Part shown: positions 30,045 through 39,472 of the stretch, in pieces
Layout: every line of letters begins with the position of its first letter
How positions within the stretch are numbered: the first letter of the stretch is position 1
Assembly: GCA_021298555.1 (NCBI GenBank)
Contig: JAJTGE010000004.1
Span: forward strand, 1 to 64,000
From: Oxalobacteraceae bacterium
GTDB taxonomy: Bacteria; Pseudomonadota; Gammaproteobacteria; Burkholderiales; Burkholderiaceae_D
Reading direction: 5' to 3'
DNA: 64,000 nucleotides
Made by a program: the position numbers and the translations under genes
The notes under the pieces: generated by a model
Seen by the model: the letters and a program-made list of their open reading frames with translations, nothing else
The model's database searches: none
Told to the model about the DNA's origin: nothing

Positions 30045-31013
30045 CTAGCGAATTACCACACCCCACGGAGTGTCACCTACTTTGATTTCGCTGATTGCCT
30101 TCAGTTCAATGACATCAATAACCGATACTGAGTTGGATCGACCATTGGCCACGTAAAGCTTTTTCCCGTCAGGAGTGATAGCCATATTCCAGGGGCGTTT
30201 TCCAACAGGAATAGTCGCGAGAATTTCGTAACTCGAGGTGTCGATAGCTGAAACAGTGCCATCTTTGCCATTGGTTACAAACACTCGACTGCCATCAGGT
30301 GAAACGGCAACACCATTACAGAAGTTGCCAGTTTGTATTTGTTTAATAACTTTTCGGCTAGGTACATCGATGACGTACACCGTGTTAACCAGCTCGGATG
30401 CGACGTAAGCGACTTTCCCATCGGGTCGAAAGGCTATGCCACGGGGTCTATTGCCTACTTTGATGGAGGCGACTTGCTTGCGTTTGATGACATCAATAAC
30501 GTCCACGCTGTCAGCTTCTTCAGCAGATACCAGCATTAGCTTGCCATCTGGGCTAAAAACGGCGTGTTCTGGATTTTTACCACGGGTTTTAACAGCATAT
30601 TCTTTGCGGCCAGTGGCTGTAGATACAAAATTAACCGAATTGCTAATTTCCGAAGCTGCGGCAACCCATTTGCCATCAGGTGATATTGACACGCCTTCCG
30701 GCGATTCGCCCAGCTCTACCGTGCCCGCGGCAATGCGCTGCTCTATATCAACCTTGACGAGCACGTTGTTTGGCTGATCACTGATGTACAAGGTTTTACC
30801 ATCTTTGGAAGCGGCCAAACCTCGCGGTTTGTCGCCAGCCTTTACTTCAGCAACCACGGTATCGGTTTCGGTGTCGATCACAGTAATCGTGCCAGATTTT
30901 TCATTGGGTACGTAAGCAAACGGCGCTGCAATAGAAGGAGCGCAAAAACAGGCAACAGCAAGCAAAGCTGACAAAGGCAGTATCCGCGTCGAGAGTATGG
31001 TCATGAGTGTCAT
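30045..31013 (-). CDS. YVTN-type beta-propeller, PQQ catabolism-associated
   Basis: 322 residues; signal peptide near the N-terminus (LLAVACFCAPSIAA), then seven repeats of about 42 residues in the style TPDGKKLYVANGRSNSVSVID. The repeats, the start APFAYVPNEKSGTITVID and the end VGDTPWGVVIR match the beta-propeller family that commonly accompanies PQQ-dependent alcohol oxidation clusters. The biochemical role of that family is not settled. Its position beside two PQQ-type dehydrogenases supports the assignment. A GTG or internal ATG start would leave the signal peptide intact. Confidence 0.75.
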   Translation of the reverse strand: MTLMTILSTRILPLSALLAVACFCAPSIAAPFAYVPNEKSGTITVIDTETDTVVAEVKAGDKPRGLAASKDGKTLYISDQPNNVLVKVDIEQRIAAGTVELGESPEGVSISPDGKWVAAASEISNSVNFVSTATGRKEYAVKTRGKNPEHAVFSPDGKLMLVSAEEADSVDVIDVIKRKQVASIKVGNRPRGIAFRPDGKVAYVASELVNTVYVIDVPSRKVIKQIQTGNFCNGVAVSPDGSRVFVTNGKDGTVSAIDTSSYEILATIPVGKRPWNMAITPDGKKLYVANGRSNSVSVIDVIELKAISEIKVGDTPWGVVIR

Positions 31014-31271
31014 GGTTTTCGATTTGTTAGTTCATAGGGCCAAATGGTGGGATGGTCTCTTTCTGCTTTCGCAAGCTCACGGATTTTCACGCCGGTGAGT
31101 AACGATCACAGAAAAAGGATACAGCATGCGCGCAGAATAAGAGCATTTAGCAGTGATCAAATCGAATACATAAATTCAGGTAGGATCACGGCTGCGTTGA
31201 GTATGGACAATGTAAGTGAGTAAGACCACCGATTCCCAACTACCCGCCTTATTTATACTGAAAGATTTTAA

Positions 31272-31838
31272 ATGTCCGACAATTTCGACGAGCATGACTG
31301 GAAACGTTTTCTCAAAAGCATAGGAGAAGACCCCGACCGGCCTGGCCTGATCGAAACGCCAGCCCGGGTAACAAAAGCATGGAAGCACTGGACCTCGGGT
31401 TATGGGCAAAATCCCACAGAGATTTTAAAAGCGTTCGAAGACGGTGCTGAGGAATATAACGAATTGATAGTTGTACGTAATATTCCTGTTTATAGCCATT
31501 GCGAACACCACCTTGCGCCTTTTTTTGGAAAAGCCACGGTGGGTTATATGCCTAACGGGAAAATCGTTGGTTTATCTAAGCTCACGCGCTTGATGGAATG
31601 TTTTGCTAAGCGCTTGCAGGTTCAAGAAAGACTCACGATACAAGTCGCCAACGCATTAATGGAAAGTCTGCAGCCCAAGGCTGTTGGCGTTGTTATTCGG
31701 TGTCGCCATCTGTGCATGGAGAGTCGCGGTATCAAAACAGCTGGAGAAGAAACGGTCACCTCCGCCATGCTGGGCGAATTGCAACCTAATCTAGCCATGC
31801 GTACTGAATTTCTACATCTTGCGCGAGACGAAGGCTAG
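31272..31838 (+). CDS. folE: GTP cyclohydrolase I
   Basis: First step of tetrahydrofolate biosynthesis, GTP to 7,8-dihydroneopterin triphosphate. Zinc ligands are visible in YSHCEHHLAPFFG and RCRHLCMESRGI; the family segment GLSKLTRLMECFAKRLQVQE is intact. At 188 residues it is the type IA enzyme. Monocistronic as far as can be seen. Confidence 0.96.
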   Translation: MSDNFDEHDWKRFLKSIGEDPDRPGLIETPARVTKAWKHWTSGYGQNPTEILKAFEDGAEEYNELIVVRNIPVYSHCEHHLAPFFGKATVGYMPNGKIVGLSKLTRLMECFAKRLQVQERLTIQVANALMESLQPKAVGVVIRCRHLCMESRGIKTAGEETVTSAMLGELQPNLAMRTEFLHLARDEG

Positions 31839-31902
31839 GGTAAATCTAGCCAGCCGTCTCGGCCATTTAAGGTAGCAGCGTATCGTTTTAATTAATCAGC
31901 GA

Positions 31903-32394
31903 TTATTTAGATCGCTTTTTAATTGCAAGCATAGTGCCGCGACAATTATCTGAGCCGCAACGGCACTCGTAAGATGCCTTAAGTTTTTTTGTCATGCCTT
32001 GATCAATGATCAAGCCATAGTCGTAACAAAGCTCTACGCCGCGCGGTATGTCTTTTAGCGCATGTATAAAAACGCGTCCTTTTTCTTCCTTCGCTTCGCA
32101 ATTGGGGTCGCATGCATGGTTAATCCAGCGTGCATCATTTCCCTCATCTCCACCATCTATCATTTTTCCATTTTCTAGACTAAAGAAAAAAGTATGAAAT
32201 GGATTGTCGGGATCTAAACCAAAACGCTTGTCGGCTTGTTTTTCGGTGATGCGTTTGCCCTGGTATTCAATGATCTGTGTTCCAGCTGGAATTTTTCGAG
32301 TAGCAAAAACACCTTTGCCATGAACCTTGGAATCTTTAACGCGAAAAAATAATTCTAATGCAGAATTACTTGTTGTTTTACGAGGTGATTTCAT
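31903..32394 (-). CDS. SET-domain protein lysine methyltransferase
   Basis: A compact 163-residue SET protein. The domain begins at about 15 (FRVKDSKVHGKGVFATRKIPAG), has the catalytic signature RWINHACDPNCEA (about 88-100) and the C-terminal Tyr motif ELCYDYG, and ends with a post-SET-like cysteine cluster ECRCGSDNCRG. It should transfer methyl groups from SAM to a protein lysine. Such small bacterial SET proteins are known but their targets generally are not. Codon use resembles neighbours. The basic C-terminus (AIKKRSK) may bind nucleic acid. Confidence 0.88.
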   Translation of the reverse strand: MKSPRKTTSNSALELFFRVKDSKVHGKGVFATRKIPAGTQIIEYQGKRITEKQADKRFGLDPDNPFHTFFFSLENGKMIDGGDEGNDARWINHACDPNCEAKEEKGRVFIHALKDIPRGVELCYDYGLIIDQGMTKKLKASYECRCGSDNCRGTMLAIKKRSK

Positions 32395-32738
32395 GGCGTA
32401 GTTTAAAGATGGAAAGTGGCCGCTATTGGTGTGTTGCGGCTGGATAGAGTTACCGGGTGCTGCTCTTAGTTCAAGCCTAGGCGGGCATCATATCGGTCGG
32501 GATGCTTTGTGCACAAGAAGCTTTTCGATTTTTTGGTGCCAAGTGCGCCTATGTACCACCAAGCTATGCTTTTCCTCGTTTTTACACAAGACCAGTAAAT
32601 TTTTCATAGTTCTCCTAAAGAGATACCTAGTTCTCTACTAGCGACGGGGCTTACAGACCCTGGCATGTCAATTGCACACGCCTCCATGCTTTGCATGCTC
32701 AGAGCATTTTTTGTATTGCTTAACTTAGGAGAAAGCCT
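32395..32738. other. Divergent promoter region
   Basis: 344 bases between the SET gene and the DUF4142 gene. A 71-codon frame at 32426-32641 has a Cys-rich low-quality product and no ribosome binding site, so it is not called. A CATGCTTTGCATG palindrome-like stretch lies at about 32685, and TTAGGAGAAAG is the ribosome binding site of the gene at 32739. Confidence 0.5.
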
Positions 32739-33446
32739 ATGTCTTCCAAATTCACACAGTCCCATGCTTCCGTGATAATGATTGCACTGCTAGCAGCGGG
32801 CTTCGTACTTAACGTGTCACCTGCCTACCCTCAAAGCGCAGGTGGAGCAGCCACCACAAGTTCGCCTGGTGTGGGCGCATCGGGGGCCTCTGGTACGGCC
32901 ACAACAAGTATGACTTCACAATTGATTAAATCCGATGAAAAACTGCTGACGCAATTAGCCCAGGCAAATATCGTTGAAATAAATTCCGCTAAGCTTGCCG
33001 AAGACAAATCCAAAAGCGAGCAAGTCAAAGCATTAGCAAAAAAAATGATGGAGGATCACACCAAGGCCTTGGATGAACTCAAGCAATTAGCCCAAGCTAA
33101 AGGAATAACATTGCCTACGGAGCCGGATCGTCAACAAAAGTTGATGGAAAATCGTCTGTCTTCTATGACGGGAGAAAAATTTGATAAGCAGTATGTTCAA
33201 CAAGTTTCTGAGCGTGTTCATAAAGATCTACATAAATTGCTGCTACAGGCCGGAAGCAAGGCGCAGGATATGGATATAAAAAACTTTGCTGCCAAAAATC
33301 TTAGCGTCATAGAATCGCATCAGCAATTGGTCAAGGAGACTAGTCGGACTATGGAGTCCAGCAGCCACGGCAAGAGTGGCAGCAGCACGGGCACCAGCAG
33401 CGGTAGTGGAATGGGTGAAAAAATGGCCCCAAGCTACGGTCAGTGA
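32739..33446 (+). CDS. DUF4142 domain-containing exported protein
   Basis: 235 residues; signal peptide to about 32, a Gly/Ser/Thr-rich spacer (35-60), then a four-helix ferritin-like DUF4142 domain (about 65-205) with the segments DEKLLTQLAQANIVEINSAKLA, KKMMEDHTKALDELKQLA and LSVIESHQQLVKE, and a Ser/Gly-rich tail. Members are exported proteins often induced by stress; no enzymatic role is known. Good RBS (AGGAGA). Stands alone between two unrelated genes. Confidence 0.85.
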   Translation: MSSKFTQSHASVIMIALLAAGFVLNVSPAYPQSAGGAATTSSPGVGASGASGTATTSMTSQLIKSDEKLLTQLAQANIVEINSAKLAEDKSKSEQVKALAKKMMEDHTKALDELKQLAQAKGITLPTEPDRQQKLMENRLSSMTGEKFDKQYVQQVSERVHKDLHKLLLQAGSKAQDMDIKNFAAKNLSVIESHQQLVKETSRTMESSSHGKSGSSTGTSSGSGMGEKMAPSYGQ

Positions 33447-33593
33447 TGCTGGTTAGCTGTCACTTAGCAAAGGGAGCTTTAAGGATACTGCCCAGCTGCA
33501 GGCCTGGCGCAAGTAGAATGTGAGATTGCTCAGCTCTAAATAAACGGCGTGTGGCCCATCAGCATAGCGAGTGAGTCGCCGCCTACTGCTTTC

Positions 33594-35198
33594 ATGCTTA
33601 GACTCACCGACTTGCATCTACCCTTAAATCATGCCGAAGCAGAGCTGCGTGGGGCGATTCTTGCGCGCCTGGAATTAGCCGACCATCAGCTGCTCTCAGT
33701 TCGTATATTTCGGCGTGCATGCGACGCCCGAAAGAAAAGCGCTATTCACTTGGTCTACACCGTGGATGTGGAGGTCGATGATGAAGTTAGCGTTTTAGCC
33801 CAAAACAGGACGGATGCCAAAATCGGTCCTACGCCGAGCATGCAATACCAGTTTGTTGCACGGCTCAACCGAGCGCCCGCATTACGCCCCGTGGTAATTG
33901 GATTTGGCCCCTGCGGATTATTTGCAGCACTGATACTCGCGCAGTCGGGTTTTCGGCCCTTGATTATCGAACGCGGCAAACAAGTCAGAGAACGCACCAA
34001 AGATACGTTTGGACTTTGGCGTAAAGGTGAACTTCATCCTGAATCGAATGTGCAATTCGGTGAAGGTGGAGCAGGTACTTTTTCAGATGGAAAATTGTGG
34101 ACACAAGTCAGTGATCCAAAACACTACGGGCGCAAAGTTCTGGAGGAGTTTGTTAAAGCCGATGCCCCACCAGAAATTATGTACGTTAGTAAGCCCCATA
34201 TAGGCACGTTCAGACTGGTCAAGATGATAGAGCAGATGCGGGCCAATATTATTGAACTCGGTGGTGAATTTCGTTTTGAACAAAAAGTCGATGATCTTGA
34301 AATTATCGATGGAGAGATGCGCGGCATCGTGTTATCCAACGGCGAGCATATACCGGCCAATCACGTAGTCTTAGCGGTGGGTCACAGTGCGCGCGATACA
34401 TTTCAAATGCTGCATCGCTGTGGCGTGTATGTGGAGGCTAAACCTTTTTCTATAGGTTTTCGTATAGAGCACCCGCAATCCTTGATCGACAGAGCTCGCT
34501 ACGGCGGCTATGCGGGAGATCCGATTTTGGGTGCAGCAGATTACAAATTGGTTCATCACGCCAGCAACGGCCGCTCGGTTTATAGTTTTTGTATGTGTCC
34601 AGGAGGTACGGTGATTGCGGCCGCTTCCGAACCAGGACGTGTGGTTACCAACGGCATGAGCCAGTATTCGCGTAACGAACGCAACGCCAATGCGGGCATC
34701 GTTGTGGGGATAACTCCTGAAGATTATCCAGATGGTCCGTTGGCGGGCATTGATTTTCAGCGTGAACTGGAATCACGTGCCTACGTGTTGGGTGGATCGA
34801 ACTACAACGCGCCGGGTCAGCTAGTAGGTGATTTCATTGCAGATAAATCTTCTCAGCTTTTTGGCGCGGTACTACCGTCGTATCAACCCGGCGTTAGCTT
34901 AGGCGATCTCAGCACGGCGTTACCGAGCTATGCGATTGAAGCTATTCGTGAAGCACTGCCAGCATTTGATAAAAAAATACGCGGTTTTGCAATGAACGAT
35001 GCAGTGTTAACCGGCGTAGAAACACGGACCTCATCACCTGTACGCGTACGTCGTGGATTAGATTTTCAGAGCATAAATACGCGCGGTCTTTATCCTGCGG
35101 GTGAGGGCGCGGGTTACGCCGGCGGTATTATGTCTGCTGCGATTGATGGCATACGAATAGCTGAAGCTCTGGCGCTCGCTATGACTGCCGCAAAATAA
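33594..35198 (+). CDS. FAD-dependent dehydrogenase (COG2509-like)
   Basis: About 534 residues from ATG 33594 (MLRLTDLHLPLNH), chosen because homologues, as I recall them, start with this sequence; a start at 33549 adds 15 unlikely residues. An N-terminal domain of about 90 residues precedes the FAD motif VIGFGPCGLFAALILAQSGFRP. Then follow GEGGAGTFSDGKLWTQVSDP, a long substrate domain, and the C-terminal FAD-closing GEGAGYAGGIMSAAIDGIR. Predicted soluble flavoprotein of unknown substrate, widespread in bacteria. Confidence 0.82.
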   Translation: MLRLTDLHLPLNHAEAELRGAILARLELADHQLLSVRIFRRACDARKKSAIHLVYTVDVEVDDEVSVLAQNRTDAKIGPTPSMQYQFVARLNRAPALRPVVIGFGPCGLFAALILAQSGFRPLIIERGKQVRERTKDTFGLWRKGELHPESNVQFGEGGAGTFSDGKLWTQVSDPKHYGRKVLEEFVKADAPPEIMYVSKPHIGTFRLVKMIEQMRANIIELGGEFRFEQKVDDLEIIDGEMRGIVLSNGEHIPANHVVLAVGHSARDTFQMLHRCGVYVEAKPFSIGFRIEHPQSLIDRARYGGYAGDPILGAADYKLVHHASNGRSVYSFCMCPGGTVIAAASEPGRVVTNGMSQYSRNERNANAGIVVGITPEDYPDGPLAGIDFQRELESRAYVLGGSNYNAPGQLVGDFIADKSSQLFGAVLPSYQPGVSLGDLSTALPSYAIEAIREALPAFDKKIRGFAMNDAVLTGVETRTSSPVRVRRGLDFQSINTRGLYPAGEGAGYAGGIMSAAIDGIRIAEALALAMTAAK

Positions 35199-35201
35199 CA
35201 A

Positions 35202-35219
35202 GGGCCGCGATTGCGGCCC
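35202..35219. terminator. Hairpin between convergent genes
   Basis: GGGCCGC/GCGGCCC stem (35202-35208 with 35213-35219) with a four-base loop, directly after the flavoprotein stop and 30 bases from the phasin stop. No T run follows on either strand, so termination is uncertain. Confidence 0.4.
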
Positions 35220-35248
35220 CTGCGTGATCTGCTTACTACAGCGTTGTA

Positions 35249-35809
35249 TTACTTCTTGCTGCGAGTAGTTTTTTCAGTCTGTGCTACGAAGTGTTTAGTT
35301 GACTCAGCAACATTTTCTTCCATAGTCTCAATGGCGTGCTTCGTTGCTTTGGTCAATTGCTCGTAAGCAGAATGAGTACCTGCAACGCTGGCTTTAAGCA
35401 TGGCAATGGCATTCTCCGAACCGGCAGGTGCTGCTTTAGACAAATCATCGATCAGCTTGTTAACCTGACGTGATGTTTCAGCCACTTGCAACTCTGTAGC
35501 CTTAGCGAGTTCGTTTTGAGTTTTAGTAGCAATGCTGGCTAACTGACGACCGTATGCAAGTGCTTTTTCAGCGTTGGGCTGTGCTTGCGATGAGCTGAGT
35601 TGCATAAATTCTTGAGCATCCTTGGCGGCTAATACCTGCTTAGCAGCGGCAGAGGCATGCTCCAACGAAGCTTTGGCAGTTGCCATATTGAGTTCAGCGA
35701 CTTCAGCGAAGGTCGCCAAGGCCTTGCTGGTGAACTCGTTCATGGCCGACAGATGCGCGTCGATGGTTGCTTTAGTAGCGTTAGTAAATTGTGCTGTAGT
35801 TGAAAACAT
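35249..35809 (-). CDS. phaP: Phasin (polyhydroxyalkanoate granule protein)
   Basis: 186 residues from ATG 35809, which has GGGAG seven bases upstream; the frame could start at 35848. Almost entirely amphipathic helix and Ala-rich: MFSTTAQFTNATKATIDAH, FTSKALATFAEVAELNMATAKASLEHA, then a Lys-rich tail. This is the betaproteobacterial phasin pattern. It coats polyhydroxybutyrate granules and controls their size, and implies that the organism stores PHA. No PHA synthase lies in the window. Confidence 0.88.
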   Translation of the reverse strand: MFSTTAQFTNATKATIDAHLSAMNEFTSKALATFAEVAELNMATAKASLEHASAAAKQVLAAKDAQEFMQLSSSQAQPNAEKALAYGRQLASIATKTQNELAKATELQVAETSRQVNKLIDDLSKAAPAGSENAIAMLKASVAGTHSAYEQLTKATKHAIETMEENVAESTKHFVAQTEKTTRSKK

Positions 35810-36126
35810 AGTGTTACTCCCGTAAGTGGACAATTCATTTAGCAGCACTAAATTTGTTGCGCTGCAATAAACCGTATTTTAGGGACTGATGATCCTGTGT
35901 CAAGGTTTTTTTGTGCGAAGCAGCAAAAACTTGATCTGGGCTAGTAATTTTAATTTTAATTAGCTAACGAAATATCCTTTTTACCTATCTTTGCCCGAAT
36001 TATGTACGCTGCACGCTCTCCCCTATAATCAATGCGACCTTGGTACGGCAAGCTTCAGACTGTTTCTGTAAGTTTCAGACAATCGAAAAGCGGCAAACGT
36101 GTTTAGCGTGATTACACCCACTAAAA
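35810..36126. other. Divergent promoter region of phaP and the acyl-CoA ligase
   Basis: 317 bases without a coding frame; A+T-rich at 35930-36000. It should hold both promoters; no specific operator is recognised. Confidence 0.45.
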
Positions 36127-37779
36127 ATGAATAAAGAACACTACCCACATTGGCCGGCCGGTCTTCCGCTAACTCTCAGCACGCCCAAAACCACGCTGGG
36201 TGCCAACCTTGATATTTCGGCACTAAGATTTCCCGAAAAAGCCGCACTGGTTTTTTACGGACGTCAAATAACGTATCGAGAACTCAAAGCCGAGGTGGAT
36301 TTACTAGCGGGGTACTTACAGCAACAGGGGATAAAGCACGGCGATCGCGTGCTCTTGCAAATGCAAAACAGTCCGCAATTTGTCATCGCTTTTTATGCGA
36401 TATTGCGCGCCGATGCCATCGTCGTACCTGTTAACCCTATGTTGTTGACCGATGAATTGCGTCACACCGTAGAAGATAGCGGCGCTAACATTGCCTTTTC
36501 ATCTCAAGAGCTTTTACCCCACATCACGCCGTTGTTGACGCAAACCTGTTTGCGTCAAATCGTGGTTGCTTGTTACTCCGATTACCTCGCAGTTTCTGAC
36601 GATGAGCCGCCTGGCTGGGTAAGCGCATCGCGCATAGCGCTGCACGATCAGAGGTTAGTCTCATGGTCGGATGCGATTGCTCATGGCTTTGAGCCGTATC
36701 CGCCACTTGCTGGCCCTGATGATCTTGCTTGTATGCCCTACACCTCAGGAACTACGGGCAGGCCCAAGGGCTGCATGCACACGCACAGCGGAGTAATGTT
36801 CAACGCCATTAGTGGAGCGATTTGGGCCGGAGCAGGAGCTTCCGATCATGTGGTCTTACTTTCGCTGCCCTTGTTTCATGTAACTGGTATGCAGATCAGC
36901 ATGAACGCAGCAATGTATGCCGGCGCTACCTTAATTATCATGCCGCGCTGGGATCGTGATCTTGCAGGGCAATTGATCACACGACACAAAGTCACGAGCT
37001 GGACCTGCATACCAACGATGATGATCGATTTTTTATCTAATCCAAAGTTGGGTGACTACGACATAAAAAGTTTAAAGCGTGTATCGGGTGGCGGAGCAGC
37101 CATGCCAGCGGCTATAGCGCAGAAGCTGTTGGATATGACAGGGCTGCGCTACATGGAAGGTTATGGTTTGTCTGAAACTATCGCAACCTCACACTCCAAT
37201 CCCATACAACGCCTTAAGCAGCAATGCCTGGGAATTCCTATTTTTAATGTGGATTCACGCATCATCGATCCCGAAACGCATCGTGAATTGCCTGCCAACG
37301 AAGTCGGTGAAATCATTATTCATGGCCCGCAAGTATTGGTGGGCTATTGGCGTGATGAACAAAAAACACGCGAGGCATTTTTAGAGCTGGATGGAAAAAA
37401 ATTCTTTCGATCAGGCGACTTGGGATATCGCGATGATGAAGGTTTTTTCTTTTTTACCGACAGACTAAAACGCATGATCAATGCAAGCGGCTACAAAGTA
37501 TGGCCAGCCGAAGTCGAGTCTATGATGTATCAACACCCTGAAATACAAGAGTGCTGCATCATTGCTGCCCTCGATGATTACCGTGGTGAGACAGTTAAAG
37601 CCGTGGTGGTGAAAAAGCCGGGTAGTAACATGACCGACGTAAGCCTGATGGAATGGGCGCGCACGCAAATGGCCGCTTACAAAGTGCCGCGTAAAGTAAG
37701 CTTTATCGATGCATTACCTAAATCTGCTACTGGCAAAGTCATGTGGCGTCAATTGCAGGAAGCAGAGCTAGCGCAGTGA
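36127..37779 (+). CDS. AMP-dependent acyl-CoA synthetase (fatty acid-CoA ligase)
   Basis: 550-residue adenylate-forming enzyme that activates a carboxylic acid as acyl-AMP and then the CoA thioester. Core motifs: YTSGTTGRPKGC (about 204-215), GYGLSETIA, the hinge region SGDLGYRDDEGFFFFTDRLK and the C-terminal lysine in KSATGKVMW. The pattern is closest to medium/long-chain fatty acid ligases. It ends in a four-base overlap with the radical SAM gene if that starts at GTG 37776. Confidence 0.85.
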   Translation: MNKEHYPHWPAGLPLTLSTPKTTLGANLDISALRFPEKAALVFYGRQITYRELKAEVDLLAGYLQQQGIKHGDRVLLQMQNSPQFVIAFYAILRADAIVVPVNPMLLTDELRHTVEDSGANIAFSSQELLPHITPLLTQTCLRQIVVACYSDYLAVSDDEPPGWVSASRIALHDQRLVSWSDAIAHGFEPYPPLAGPDDLACMPYTSGTTGRPKGCMHTHSGVMFNAISGAIWAGAGASDHVVLLSLPLFHVTGMQISMNAAMYAGATLIIMPRWDRDLAGQLITRHKVTSWTCIPTMMIDFLSNPKLGDYDIKSLKRVSGGGAAMPAAIAQKLLDMTGLRYMEGYGLSETIATSHSNPIQRLKQQCLGIPIFNVDSRIIDPETHRELPANEVGEIIIHGPQVLVGYWRDEQKTREAFLELDGKKFFRSGDLGYRDDEGFFFFTDRLKRMINASGYKVWPAEVESMMYQHPEIQECCIIAALDDYRGETVKAVVVKKPGSNMTDVSLMEWARTQMAAYKVPRKVSFIDALPKSATGKVMWRQLQEAELAQ

Positions 37780-39275
37780 GCATCCTACTCAGCACACTCA
37801 ATGCCAGATTTTCACATGCCTCGTTGGGGTTACGCTACCTCATGGCCAACATGGGTGAATTAGCACCCATAACGCATATACAAGAATTTGTTATTGGCAT
37901 ACGAGCAGCAGACGCTGTTGAAAAATTATTAGCGCATCGACCGCATATTATTGGTTTTGGTGTGTACATCTGGAATGTAGACGAACTAACCCACATCGTC
38001 GCGCTACTTAAGCGCGTCGCTCCTGAAGTCATCATCATTCTGGGTGGCCCAGAGGTTTCACACGAGCCTGAAGAACAAGCCATCGTCAAGCTGGCCGATT
38101 ATGTTGTTACAGGCTGGGGCGATATAAGTTTTACGCAACTGTGCGCAACGTTAATCCATGGCCCTAAGCCATTAATGAAAATCCATGCCGGTGAGCAGCC
38201 GCCTATGGATCAAATTGCATTCCCCTATGCGCACTACTCGGCACTTGATATTGCCCATCGAACGGTCTACATAGAAGCCTCACGCGGCTGTCCTTTCAAG
38301 TGTGAATTTTGTTTGTCAGCGCTGGATAAAACCGCGTGGCCATTTCCGCTAGAAGCCTTGTTGGCAGAGTTAGAGCAGATGCATGATCGTGGTGTGCGTG
38401 TGTTTAAGTTTGTTGATCGAACCTTTAACCTGCATATCGCAACCAGCAAACGCATACTGCAATTTTTTCTTGATAAGCTTGAAGCTTATCCGACGGATCC
38501 GGTATTTGCCCATTTTGAGTTGGTGCCTGATCATTTGCCGGAATCCTTAAAAGAGAGTGTGAAACTTTTCCCAGAGGGCACATTACAGTTTGAGATAGGC
38601 ATACAAACATTTAACGTTGAAGTACAACGTTTAATCAGCCGAAAACAAAATAATGATAAAGCGATGGAAAATCTTCGCTGGCTACGTACACAGTCCAATG
38701 CACATTTACATGTCGACTTAATCGCAGGCTTGCCAGGAGAAGATATAGAGAGTTTTGGGCGGGGGTTTGATCAGTTGGTGTCACTGCAACCGCATGAAAT
38801 TCAGATGGGTATTTTGAAACGTTTGCGTGGCGCGCCCATTAGCAGGCACACTAAAAACTATGAACTGGTTTTTGATCCTGCGCCACCTTATTCGATTTTA
38901 TCTACCGACCGCATCGCCTTTACGATGATGCAGCGCATAGTCCGTTTTGCGCGTTACTGGGATTTGATAGCCAATAGCGGACGCTTTAAAACGGTATTGC
39001 CGGCATTGTTGGCAGACTCTCCGTTTGCGCGATTTCTTGCGCTGTCGGATTGGCTGTACGCAAAAACCGATGCGACTCACAGAATTTCGCCAGAACGCCT
39101 AGCTGGATTATTAAACGAATGGTTGGAATTAAATGGTCAACAGACTATGAGTGTGTCGCCGAAATTAAGCACGCAAGCTACATCTCCAGCGGCCGCTCTA
39201 AGCTCACAGCTAGCTACGCAACGCCAGCAGCGGCATCAGGCAGCGTTACCTTCAACAGATGAGCGCCATGCTTGA
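37776..39275 (+). CDS. B12-binding domain radical SAM protein
   Basis: About 499 residues. N-terminal Rossmann-like B12-binding domain (LLSTLNARFSHASLGLRYL to about 130; IIGFGVYIWNVDE), then a radical SAM barrel with the cluster motif CPFKCEFC (about 173-180), GIQTFNVEVQ and DLIAGLPGED, and a DUF4080-like C-terminal part. Such class B enzymes methylate or rearrange unactivated carbon; the substrate is unknown. Start: GTG 37776, overlapping the ligase stop as GTGA, is preferred over GTG 37743. The last 40 bases overlap the convergent DUF3717 gene. Confidence 0.82.
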   Translation: MSILLSTLNARFSHASLGLRYLMANMGELAPITHIQEFVIGIRAADAVEKLLAHRPHIIGFGVYIWNVDELTHIVALLKRVAPEVIIILGGPEVSHEPEEQAIVKLADYVVTGWGDISFTQLCATLIHGPKPLMKIHAGEQPPMDQIAFPYAHYSALDIAHRTVYIEASRGCPFKCEFCLSALDKTAWPFPLEALLAELEQMHDRGVRVFKFVDRTFNLHIATSKRILQFFLDKLEAYPTDPVFAHFELVPDHLPESLKESVKLFPEGTLQFEIGIQTFNVEVQRLISRKQNNDKAMENLRWLRTQSNAHLHVDLIAGLPGEDIESFGRGFDQLVSLQPHEIQMGILKRLRGAPISRHTKNYELVFDPAPPYSILSTDRIAFTMMQRIVRFARYWDLIANSGRFKTVLPALLADSPFARFLALSDWLYAKTDATHRISPERLAGLLNEWLELNGQQTMSVSPKLSTQATSPAAALSSQLATQRQQRHQAALPSTDERHA

Positions 39276-39463
39276 ATTAAGGCCAGTGCGGAGTCACTTA
39301 AGGACGACAACGGTAGTACCCGTGCCCGGTCAAAAATCATTAGTGCATAAGCATCAGCAAGAGCGTTGACTTCAGGCGAGAGTGCCCGCTCTTCACCTAC
39401 AGACGGCCGCATGCGTCGCCAGTAGTTGATCGCTTCTTCTAATTCTGTAATCGTGACATCCAT
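39236..39463 (-). CDS. DUF3717 domain-containing protein
   Basis: 75 residues beginning MDVTITELEEAINYWRRMRP, followed by SPEVNALADAYALMIF. This matches a small helical family known to me only from Burkholderiales and relatives; function unknown. The first half resembles a short helix-loop element that could bind protein or DNA. It follows the methionine synthase gene on the same strand, separated by a perfect palindromic hairpin at 39473-39495. Confidence 0.8.
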   Translation of the reverse strand: MDVTITELEEAINYWRRMRPSVGEERALSPEVNALADAYALMIFDRARVLPLSSLSDSALALIQAWRSSVEGNAA

Positions 39464-39472
39464 GCAGCTATT

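Noticed and set aside
32426-32641. 71-codon plus-strand frame before the DUF4142 gene
   Set aside because: Cys-rich random-looking product, no ribosome binding site, no family.
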